This document shows, in pieces, positions 57,653 through 64,000 of a stretch of DNA of 64,000 nt. Each line of letters begins with the position of its first letter. Within the stretch, counting starts at the first letter, position 1. A program made the position numbers and the translations under genes. The notes beneath the pieces were generated by a model. The model did not search any database. It worked only from the letters and a program-made list of their open reading frames with translations, and was not told the origin of the DNA. The DNA comes from Phocaeicola vulgatus (GTDB taxonomy: Bacteria > Bacteroidota > Bacteroidia > Bacteroidales > Tannerellaceae), in contig CP091733.1 in assembly GCA_022009975.1 (NCBI GenBank), positions 2,400,501-2,464,500 on the forward strand, given 5' to 3'.

Positions 57653-58587
57653 TTATACAAAGAACAAAGCGACACCCAACACGCTGATGACAGCTCCAAG
57701 AACTTGGCGAAATGTTATTTTCTCCCGGAAAACTACTTTCGACGGCAATAAAATGATAATTGGCGTGAGAGCCATTAATGTAGAGGCCACTCCGGCATGA
57801 GTATATTGCACGGCCATTAACGATAACGAGACACCGGCAAACGGTCCGAAGAAAGTACCCGCTGTTGAAGCCATCATTGCACGGCGGTCGGAGAATGAAG
57901 CGACAAGTTTCTTTATTTCGCCTCGCAATAATAAAATGACTAAAAAGCCAGTCCCCCCCCCGCAAAGGCTCTTATCTGCGTTGCTTCGAATGGCAACATG
58001 AACTTTTCCAAGGCGGTAACAGGTGGATTGAAGTCCAAATAGCAGTTCATACCTATCTTGCTTAACACCAAACCTAATCCTTGCCCCACTCCTGCACCAA
58101 TACCATAAAGAACTCCTTTGAGCGGCAATTGGATACATAATCTTTTCCCTCCGCCCGAACTTTTACCAACAATTGAGAATCCTATGCCGATAATGCACAC
58201 CGACATTCCCGCTATCGCATAAATTCCCATCTTTTCTCCTAAAAATAGATATCCGGCAATCGCAGCGGTAGGCGGCGCAAGCGTCATAAACAATTGTCCA
58301 AAACGGGAACCTATGAGCAAATAAGAATTGAACAGGCAAAAATCGCCAAATACATACCCCACAAATCCAGATAAAACAAGCCATTTCCAAGCGTCCCATC
58401 CAGCATCCCAAGGCGCAATGGATCCTGTTGTCAACTTCAAAGTAATGGCAAGCATCGCTATGGACATCATCAAACGCACGATATTTAGCGTTAATGCGCC
58501 TATCCTTTTGCCTGCATATTCAAAACAGATAGCCGTCACTGTCCACGACAGTGCAACTATTAGCGAAATAATCTCTCCCGTATACAT
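57653..58587 (-). pseudogene. EamA/DMT-family transporter broken at a G9 tract
   Basis: The first frame (58587 to 57940) gives MYTGEIISLIVALSWTVTAI and the first EamA repeat (YVFGDFCLFNSYLLIGSRFG, AIAGYLFLGEKMGIYAIAGM), then reaches RAFAGGG and stops. The second repeat continues in another frame to 57653 (GTGFLVILLLRGEIKKL, YTHAGVASTLMALTPIIILL, REKITFRQVLGAVISVLGVA). The break is the run of nine G residues (C9 on plus, 57953-57961); seven or ten would keep the frame. Ten TM helices and about 310 residues result when joined. Substrate unknown; the family exports metabolites such as amino acids. It is divergent from the aromatic operon. Confidence 0.85.
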
Positions 58588-58708
58588 GTTATATAATAAC
58601 TATCAAAAAACGATGTTTCTTTTGTTCATGGCCTTTTAAGTCTTCCTCAAACGTCGGACAAAAATAGGGCTATTTTAGATGTTTCCCTAAAAAAAATATC
58701 ATTTTCCT

Positions 58709-58738
58709 CTTGTATTATAAAAAAAAACGCTACTTTTG
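58709..58738 (+). promoter_or_regulatory. Promoter of the phenylalanine/tyrosine operon
   Basis: CTTG at 58709-58712 and TACTTTTG at 58731-58738, 18 bp apart, fit the Bacteroidetes -33/-7 pattern. The start would be near 58745, just before the leader peptide ATG at 58768. Confidence 0.6.
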
Positions 58739-58767
58739 CCCCGTCAAGAAAAAATAAAAGAATAACG

Positions 58768-58854
58768 ATGACACGATTTAGCTTTTACATATTACTTTTA
58801 TTACTTTTACTTTTATTGCAAGGTAAAGGCAGGAGTTTGTATGTGAAGAATTGA
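58768..58854 (+). CDS. Leader peptide MTRFSFYI-Leu9 upstream of the aromatic operon
   Basis: A 28-codon frame from ATG 58768 to TGA 58852 encodes MTRFSFYI, nine consecutive Leu, then QGKGRSLYVKN. It lies 23 bp downstream of the predicted transcription start and is followed by an antiterminator/terminator pair and then prephenate dehydratase. The two Phe and one Tyr codons at positions 4, 6 and 7 would sense the end products of the operon. The Leu run may slow the ribosome or report Leu supply. Translation is not proven, but position, size and RNA structure fit a classical attenuator. Confidence 0.65.
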   Translation: MTRFSFYILLLLLLLLLQGKGRSLYVKN

Positions 58855-58914
58855 TGATTGAATGTATGTATCAATAGCAATATAAAGTCCTGCCGAAAAC
58901 GGTAGGACTTTTTT
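58828..58914 (+). promoter_or_regulatory. Transcription attenuator (antiterminator/terminator) of the aromatic operon
   Basis: The terminator is AGTCCTGCCG AAAA CGGTAGGACT (58886-58909) followed by T6. The element GGCAGGA at 58828-58834, inside the leader peptide, is complementary to TCCTGCC (58888-58894), the left arm of the terminator. The two pairings exclude each other. A ribosome stalled at the early Phe/Tyr codons would leave GGCAGGA free and allow read-through, while one running to the stop at 58852 would favour termination. Confidence 0.7.
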
Positions 58915-58953
58915 GTTATATCATACGAGGATAATATAAAAAGGAATGATAAA

Positions 58954-59766
58954 ATGAAAAGGAAAGTAGCCATTCAAGGTATAGCAGGTTGCTATCATGA
59001 TATAGCAGCCCGGAAATACTTCGACAAGGACGAAGTGGAAACGATTCCGTGTGAAACGTTTAATGACGTGATTCATACGATTAAGCAAGACTCTAACATC
59101 ATAGGACTCATGGCCATTGAGAATACTATAGCTGGTAGTCTATTGCAAAATCATGAATTGATACGGGAAAGTAACTTCTGCATCATAGGTGAATACAAAT
59201 TAAGGATTTCACATTCGTTGGTCGCTCTACCTGGAACCAAACTACAAGACGTAACTGAGGTTAATTCCCATCCGATTGCCCTCATGCAATGTACTGATTT
59301 TTTAAAGACTCTGCCAAATACCAAGGTCGTTGAAAAGGAAGACACAGCAGGAAGTGCCAAATGGATTGCGGAACAACAACTAAAAGGGCATGCAGCTATT
59401 TGCGGCAAATTGGCAGCCGAAATATACGGGATGGAAGTGTTGGCAGAAGGAATTGAAACCAACAAACGCAACTTCACCCGCTTCTTGGCAATTGCCGACC
59501 GCTGGACAGCCGATGAAATGTTGAAAGACACTGTAAAGAACAAAGCATCTCTCGTTTTCGCCTTGCCCCATTCTGTTGGCAGCCTTTCCAAAATCCTTTC
59601 CATCCTCTCTTTTTACGACATGAATTTATCCAAAATACAATCATTACCTATCATCGGTCGCGAATGGGAATACCTATTCTATATCAACTTGACATTTAGC
59701 GATTACACACGCTATCGCCAGGCATTGGATGCCATCCGGCCATTGACAAAGACTTTAAAATTTTAG
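58954..59766 (+). CDS. pheA: Prephenate dehydratase
   Basis: A 270-residue protein with the PDT catalytic domain (KVAIQGIAGCYHDIAARKYF, IGLMAIENTIAGSLLQNHEL, HSLVALPGTKLQDVTEVNSH) and the signature KRNFTRFLAIAD, whose Thr in TRF is essential. A C-terminal ACT domain follows (PHSVGSLSKILSILSFYDMN, LSKIQSLPIIGREWEYLFYI), with the ESRP-type motif replaced by QSLP. It turns prephenate into phenylpyruvate, and phenylalanine normally inhibits through ACT. It lacks a chorismate mutase domain, which is supplied two genes downstream. It is the first structural gene after the attenuator. Confidence 0.95.
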   Translation: MKRKVAIQGIAGCYHDIAARKYFDKDEVETIPCETFNDVIHTIKQDSNIIGLMAIENTIAGSLLQNHELIRESNFCIIGEYKLRISHSLVALPGTKLQDVTEVNSHPIALMQCTDFLKTLPNTKVVEKEDTAGSAKWIAEQQLKGHAAICGKLAAEIYGMEVLAEGIETNKRNFTRFLAIADRWTADEMLKDTVKNKASLVFALPHSVGSLSKILSILSFYDMNLSKIQSLPIIGREWEYLFYINLTFSDYTRYRQALDAIRPLTKTLKF

Positions 59767-59772
59767 GTGAAT

Positions 59773-60957
59773 ATGAAGAAGGAAGACAAAGTTTGTAATA
59801 TCGTTCCTGCCGAACGAGTAAACAGTGTGCAGGAATACTATTTTTCCAGAAAGTTGAAAGAGGTGGCAGAGATGAATGCTGCCGGAAAGAATGTCATCAA
59901 CTTGGGCATCGGAAGTCCGGACTTGCCTCCTTCTGACGAAACAATTGATACATTATGCCAACATGCCCGCAATGCCAACGAACATGGCTACCAACCATAC
60001 GTGGGCATACCGGAACTCCGCGAGGCTTTTGCCAAATGGTACAAGACATGGTACGATGTAGACTTAAACCCTAAAACTGAAATCCAACCGTTGATTGGTT
60101 CTAAGGAGGGCATCTTGCATATCTCTTTGGCTTTCTTGAATCCGGGAGACGGCGTATTGGTTCCCAATCCAGGTTATCCGACTTATAGTTCGGTTAGTCA
60201 TTTGGTAGATGCCAAACTGATTTCCTACGAATTGAAAGAGGAATTGGGCTGGCAACCGGATTTCGAGGAATTGGAAAAAATGGATCTTTCAGGTGTCAAA
60301 CTGATGTGGACCAATTATCCTAATATGCCGACCGGAGCTAATGCGAGTGAAGAGTTATATCAAAAGTTAGTCGATTTCGGTCGCCGTCATAACATTATTA
60401 TATGTAATGACAATCCATACAGCTTTATCTTAAATGACCATCCACTGAGTATTCTCAGCATTCCGGGAGCAAAAGATATCTGTATCGAGATGAACTCCAT
60501 GAGTAAAGCTCACAACATGCCGGGATGGAGAATGGCGATGCTGGCTTCTAATGCTCAGTTTGTACAATGGATTCTAAAAGTGAAGAGCAACGTTGATTCC
60601 GGACAATTCAAACCGATGCAATATGCAGCTGTTGCAGCTTTGGCTGCTCCTAAGTCTTGGTATGACAAAATGAACGAGACTTACAGAAGCCGTCGTGCTT
60701 TGGCTGGTGAAATCATGCATACATTAGGATGTCAGTACGATGAGAACCAAGTAGGCATGTTCTTGTGGGGACGCATTCCTGATAGCGTCAGTGGAAGCGA
60801 AGCTTTGGCAGACAAAGTATTGTATGAAGCCAACGTATTCCTGACACCCGGATTTATCTTCGGTAGCCAAGGAGAGCGATACATCCGCATATCTCTTTGC
60901 AGCAACCAAGAGATGTTACAAAAGGCATTAGAGAGAATCAAAACGAATTTGAAATAA
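59773..60957 (+). CDS. Class I/II aminotransferase (likely aromatic)
   Basis: About 394 residues from MKKEDKVCN (ATG 59773, 7 bp after the pheA stop). PLP fold type I: NLGIGSPDLPPSDETI, HGYQPYVGIPELREAFAKWY, GSKEGILHISLAFLNPGDGV, PNPGYPTY, NYPNMPTGANAS, NDNPYSFILN. The lysine that binds PLP is in SMSKAHNMPGWRMAML. Lying between prephenate dehydratase and DAHP synthase, it should transaminate phenylpyruvate and 4-hydroxyphenylpyruvate to Phe and Tyr. The family also contains LL-diaminopimelate and methionine aminotransferases, so the substrate is inferred from context. Confidence 0.9.
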   Translation: MKKEDKVCNIVPAERVNSVQEYYFSRKLKEVAEMNAAGKNVINLGIGSPDLPPSDETIDTLCQHARNANEHGYQPYVGIPELREAFAKWYKTWYDVDLNPKTEIQPLIGSKEGILHISLAFLNPGDGVLVPNPGYPTYSSVSHLVDAKLISYELKEELGWQPDFEELEKMDLSGVKLMWTNYPNMPTGANASEELYQKLVDFGRRHNIIICNDNPYSFILNDHPLSILSIPGAKDICIEMNSMSKAHNMPGWRMAMLASNAQFVQWILKVKSNVDSGQFKPMQYAAVAALAAPKSWYDKMNETYRSRRALAGEIMHTLGCQYDENQVGMFLWGRIPDSVSGSEALADKVLYEANVFLTPGFIFGSQGERYIRISLCSNQEMLQKALERIKTNLK

Positions 60958-60975
60958 ATTAAAATCTATATAGAA

Positions 60976-62052
60976 ATGGAAGAAATGAATTTAGAATCGA
61001 TCTTGTTGCCGGGTATCGACCCTAAACGACCGATTGTCATTGCAGGTCCATGCAGTGCTGAATCAGAAGAACAAGTTTTAGCCACTGCTCATCAGTTGGC
61101 TTCAAAAGGGATCAAGATATTTCGTGCCGGTATTTGGAAACCGCGTACAAAACCGGGAGGATTCGAAGGGATTGGTGTTGTCGGTTTACCTTGGATGAAG
61201 AAAGTGAAGGAAGAAACCGGCATGTATGTGGCTACGGAAGTTGCCAACAAGGATCATGTATTCGAAGCATTGAAGGCAGGCATAGACATCTTGTGGATTG
61301 GTGCACGTACAACAGTCAATCCATTTGCCGTACAGGAAATCGCCGATGCTTTGAGAGGTGTGGACATTCCAATATTGGTAAAGAACCCTGTCAATCCGGA
61401 TTTGGAACTATGGATTGGAGCATTCCAACGTCTGTATGGAGCCGGTTTGAAACGATTAGGTGCAATCCACCGTGGATTCAGTTCTTACGACAAGAAGATT
61501 TACCGCAACTTACCTTTGTGGCACATTCCTATCGAATTGCGTCGCCGTATGCCGAATTTGCCTATCTTTTGCGACCCTTCGCACATTGGAGGCAAACGTG
61601 AATTGATTGCTCCGCTTTGCCAACAAGCCATGGATTTGAGCATTGATGGTTTGATTATCGAATCACATTGTAATCCGGACGCAGCATGGAGCGATGCAGC
61701 ACAACAGATTACTCCTGATATTTTAGATTATGTGTTGAATTTGTTGGTCATCCGCGACTCCAACCAAACAACAGAGAATTTGAGTGAATTGCGCCGCCAG
61801 ATCGATGGAGTGGACGAACAAATGCTTGAACTGTTGGCAAAGAGAATGCGTATTTCCCGTGAAATCGGCATCTACAAGAAAGAGCATAACATGCCTATTC
61901 TTCAGTCTCCACGCTACAGTGAAATCTTGGAGAAACGTTCCGACATGGGCAAGCAGATGGATTTGAATCCGGAATTCATCAAAGAGATGTTAAAAGAGAT
62001 CCACGAAGAGTCTGTTCGCCAACAGATGATTATCATGAATGAAAACGAATAA
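60976..62052 (+). CDS. Bifunctional DAHP synthase / chorismate mutase
   Basis: A 358-residue protein. Residues about 15-255 are a type I-beta DAHP synthase related to KDO8P synthase (GPCSAESEEQVLATAHQLAS, FRAGIWKPRTKPGGFEGIG, LWIGARTTVNPFAVQEIADA, VKNPVNPDLELWIGAFQRL, FCDPSHIGGKRELI). Residues about 265-350 are an AroQ-type chorismate mutase (LSELRRQIDGVDEQMLELLA, KRMRISREIGIYKKEHNMPI, LQSPRYSEILEKR). It makes the first intermediate of the aromatic pathway and also prephenate from chorismate. Fusion lets the mutase domain act as a feedback sensor in relatives. The frame is intact. Confidence 0.95.
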   Translation: MEEMNLESILLPGIDPKRPIVIAGPCSAESEEQVLATAHQLASKGIKIFRAGIWKPRTKPGGFEGIGVVGLPWMKKVKEETGMYVATEVANKDHVFEALKAGIDILWIGARTTVNPFAVQEIADALRGVDIPILVKNPVNPDLELWIGAFQRLYGAGLKRLGAIHRGFSSYDKKIYRNLPLWHIPIELRRRMPNLPIFCDPSHIGGKRELIAPLCQQAMDLSIDGLIIESHCNPDAAWSDAAQQITPDILDYVLNLLVIRDSNQTTENLSELRRQIDGVDEQMLELLAKRMRISREIGIYKKEHNMPILQSPRYSEILEKRSDMGKQMDLNPEFIKEMLKEIHEESVRQQMIIMNENE

Positions 62053-62055
62053 GAG

Positions 62056-62850
62056 ATGAAAATATTAATATTGGGAGCCGGTAAAATGGGCTCATTCTTC
62101 ACAGACTTACTTAGTTTCGACCATGAAGTCGCCGTATTAGAAAGAGACCCTAAACGTATGCGCTTCATCTATAATGCAATCCGATTGCAAAATCCGGAAG
62201 AGGTCAAAGATTTCAATCCGGAATTAGTCATCAATTGCGTCACATTGAACCATACTTTAGATGCGTTCAATGAAGTGATTCCATTCCTTTCCGAAAACTG
62301 TATCATCTCTGATATCGCTTCGGTGAAAACTCATTTGAAAGAGTATTACGAAAATAGTGGATTCCGGTATGTCTCAACCCACCCGATGTTCGGCCCGACA
62401 TTTGCCAATTTGGGCAACTTGGAGAAAGAGAATACAATTATCATCTCTGAAGGAGACCACTTGGGCAAGATATTCTTCAAAGATATTTACAGCCGTCTAC
62501 ACTTGAATATCCGTGAATATACGTTTGAAGAGCATGACAAGGTGGTAGCTTATTCATTGGGTATTCCTTTTGCTTCCACTATGGTTTTCGCAGCTACAAT
62601 GAAGCATCAAGACGCTCCAGGTACGACATTCAAACGGCACATGAAAATAGCCCGCGGACTGCTTTCTGAAGACGATTACCTATTAACAGAAATTCTCTTC
62701 AATCCTCGTACCCCACATCAAATCGAACGCATTCAAGAAGAATTGAATATCCTACTTGATGTCATTAAGAGACATGACTCAGATGGAATCAAAGCATATT
62801 TGGAAAGATTCGTAAGAATATTGAATAAAGTGTTTGGCGGTGTGTCATAA
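62056..62850 (+). CDS. tyrA: Prephenate dehydrogenase
   Basis: A 264-residue protein starting 3 bp after the preceding stop. It has the NAD motif ILGAGKMGSFF (residues 5-15), VLERDPKRMRFIYNA, LVINCVTLNHTLDAFNEVIP, ISDIASVKTHLKEYY and STHPMFGPTFANLG, the catalytic His region of TyrA. It converts prephenate to 4-hydroxyphenylpyruvate for tyrosine. Unlike many relatives it has no C-terminal ACT domain. The last codons (GGVS and stop) lie inside the dispersed repeat D2, so the present 3' end was supplied or overwritten by that element. Confidence 0.93.
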   Translation: MKILILGAGKMGSFFTDLLSFDHEVAVLERDPKRMRFIYNAIRLQNPEEVKDFNPELVINCVTLNHTLDAFNEVIPFLSENCIISDIASVKTHLKEYYENSGFRYVSTHPMFGPTFANLGNLEKENTIIISEGDHLGKIFFKDIYSRLHLNIREYTFEEHDKVVAYSLGIPFASTMVFAATMKHQDAPGTTFKRHMKIARGLLSEDDYLLTEILFNPRTPHQIERIQEELNILLDVIKRHDSDGIKAYLERFVRILNKVFGGVS

Positions 62851-62997
62851 TTGCAAACTGCTGCGTTACTTTCGGAATTCGACCTCAGTCATTTACATCA
62901 GTAAACTCCTGTCGGTCTCATCTTCAGCTCCTTGCATTTTGCTAATTCTGACACACCTTATGGGGCTGCGTCAAAACAATAGTTTTGACGCAGCCCC
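62836..62997. repeat. 162-bp dispersed repeat (D family), copy D2, inverted relative to D1
   Basis: It begins GGCGGTGTGTCATAATTGCA inside the end of tyrA and ends with the hairpin GGGGCTGCGTCAAAAC..CAGCCCC. Nearly every base matches the complement of 27919-28081. A further fragment AAAATGCAAGG..CTGAGGATGAG follows at 63007-63030, meaning the element is partly duplicated. Confidence 0.85.
62962..62997 (+). terminator. Terminator of the aromatic operon (inside D2)
   Basis: GGGGCTGCGTCAAAAC AATA GTTTTGACGCAGCCCC is a perfect 16-bp stem with a 4-bp loop, 112 bp after the tyrA stop. It is the most regular of three related stems in the window. Confidence 0.75.
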
Positions 62998-63040
62998 ATA
63001 ATAGTAAAATGCAAGGACACTGAGGATGAGTATTTCTTAT

Positions 63041-63098
63041 AAACAGCGTTTAAACGCTGTTTTAATAGTATTTAAATGGTGTTTTAACAGCGTTAAAA
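63041..63098. repeat. Dispersed palindromic repeat (R family), copy R6
   Basis: It starts with a perfect 22-bp palindrome with arms AAACAGCGTTT / AAACGCTGTTT (63041-63062). It continues with TTTAAATGGTGTTTTAACAG and CGTTAAAAT, as in R2-R5. It lies in the short gap between the aromatic operon terminator and the end of the esterase gene. Confidence 0.7.
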
Positions 63099-63110
63099 TA
63101 GAAGAAATCC

Positions 63111-64000
63111 TTATCGCATTAATTTCAGCAGTTCTGCCGCCATTACCCGATATCCCTCCGCTGTTAGATGAATATAATCACCACTATACAATCCATCCCG
63201 AATGGTGCCATCGTTCGTTACAAACCAAGAAGTTGGATTATAAAAGTGTGCCCGGACAAAGTGTTGTTGCTGTAAAATCGTATAAACACAATCACATTTT
63301 TGCCGTACCGGATGTCGCTTTTCCTTACCTGAAGGGAGTAATCCTAACAAGATAATATTGGATTCCGGGAAACGACGCTCCGCCTCTTGCGTCACGGCGA
63401 TAATACCTTCTGCCACATCATCTGCTTCATCATGAGCTGTCACAAAATTGTTTACTCCGATAGCAATTACCACATTCGTGGGTTTGCAGCAGTTGTAATC
63501 ATAATTCTGCAAACGCCACAACACATTCTGCGTGCGGTCGCCTGATATGCCAGCCGTTTCCCAAGTATCTTTACCTAAAACACTGTCCATAGGTTCTTTA
63601 CCGGGCTTATAGGCTACAACCTTGCGATTACCGCCCCATCCTTGGGTAATGGAGTTGCCCACTAACAACAAACGCAATTGACGACCTTGCAATACTTCTT
63701 GTATATCGCGGGGCCTCAGCATGCCATTCAGCATCTTCCGTCCATCCTGCCGCCTGCCTATATTCATTGCCTGGGACAGGATAGGCACATTCGTTAATCC
63801 GGCGATGTGTAGCTGAAAGGATAAAGTCCACAATAGGTTTCGGGTTATTAAGAGAGTGCGGATGGTGATTAACATCCGGCTTATGGATTACAGCGATAGG
63901 CGCACATAGTTCCTGCATCCTCTTCTCAAATAAAGATGTATTCTCAGACACAGGCACGACATCGTCCACATCACCCACCACATGCAAACAAGGAATCTTG
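63111..64000 (-). pseudogene. Two-domain esterase: alpha/beta hydrolase end plus SGNH/GDSL hydrolase (partial, one frame break)
   Basis: The frame entering from the window edge reads KIPCLHVVGDVDDVVPVSEN and DVNHHPHSLNNPKPIVDFIL, the last Asp/His part of an alpha/beta hydrolase. It runs through a linker and then breaks at the GGGG run 63710-63713 (C run in coding sense). In the other frame an SGNH hydrolase follows: DIQEVLQGRQLRLLLVGNSI (block I, catalytic Ser in GNSIT), GISGDRT (block II Gly), IAIGVNNF (block III Asn) and SGDYIHLTAEGY (Asp-x-x-His triad end). One extra base in the run, or two missing, explains the shift. Such fusions deacetylate plant or host glycans. The N-terminus lies outside the window. 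Confidence 0.75.

Overview
The window looks like chromosomal DNA of a gut Bacteroidales bacterium (Bacteroides/Parabacteroides type). The signs are two SusC/SusD outer-membrane uptake loci with ECF sigma/FecR control, promoters of the TTTG / TAnnTTTG kind, lipoproteins and sorting-type C-termini, and an rseC-rnfBCDGEA cluster. The genus is inferred from gene content only.

Layout. 1-1881: end of a LemA-like gene and a two-TM membrane protein. 1887-16308: first Sus-type locus. A divergent ECF sigma factor faces FecR, SusC, SusD and an MBL-fold lipoprotein, followed by a GH95-type fucosidase and a large secreted glycosidase-like protein. 16292-27858: second Sus-type locus (sigma, FecR, SusC, SusD) whose cargo is unusual: a DNase-I-fold (EEP)/calcineurin phosphatase fusion, a serine-type sulfatase and a second EEP protein. 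This suggests a phospho/sulfo-ester substrate. 28112-29242: aldose 1-epimerase lipoprotein. 29383-44496: a defence island. It holds an AbiE-type toxin-antitoxin remnant, a 27-repeat type I-C CRISPR array with cas2-cas1-cas4-cas7-cas8c-cas5-[Bro-N gene]-cas3 on the minus strand, and an IS66-family element. Three direct copies of a dispersed repeat, each fused to a piece of the CRISPR repeat, bracket the AbiE module and the CRISPR-Cas block. 44745-50212: a very large C10 (streptopain-like) cysteine protease with about 11 tandem domains. 50979-57521: galE and the complete Rnf operon. 57653-58587: EamA transporter. 58709-62850: a phenylalanine/tyrosine operon (prephenate dehydratase, aminotransferase, DAHP synthase-chorismate mutase, prephenate dehydrogenase) behind a leader-peptide attenuator. 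63111-64000: an esterase running off the window.

A feature of the whole window is about two dozen short frame breaks, nearly all one or two bases in short homopolymers with recognisable protein on both sides. They hit SusC1, SusD1, SusD2, GH95, sigma2, cas3, cas4, cas8c, the Bro-N gene, the IS66 transposase, the C10 protease, EamA and the last esterase, while Rnf, galE, Cas1/2/5/7 and the aromatic operon are intact. Uncorrected consensus errors are the simplest explanation, but genuine decay cannot be excluded without reads. I annotate such genes over their full reconstructed span and mark them as broken.

The most unusual structures are the CRISPR-repeat-tagged direct repeats around the defence island, the Bro-N gene inside the I-C operon, a 100-bp MITE-like element in two inverted copies, and a Leu9 leader peptide with a clean terminator/antiterminator ahead of the aromatic operon. 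No tRNA or rRNA genes were seen.
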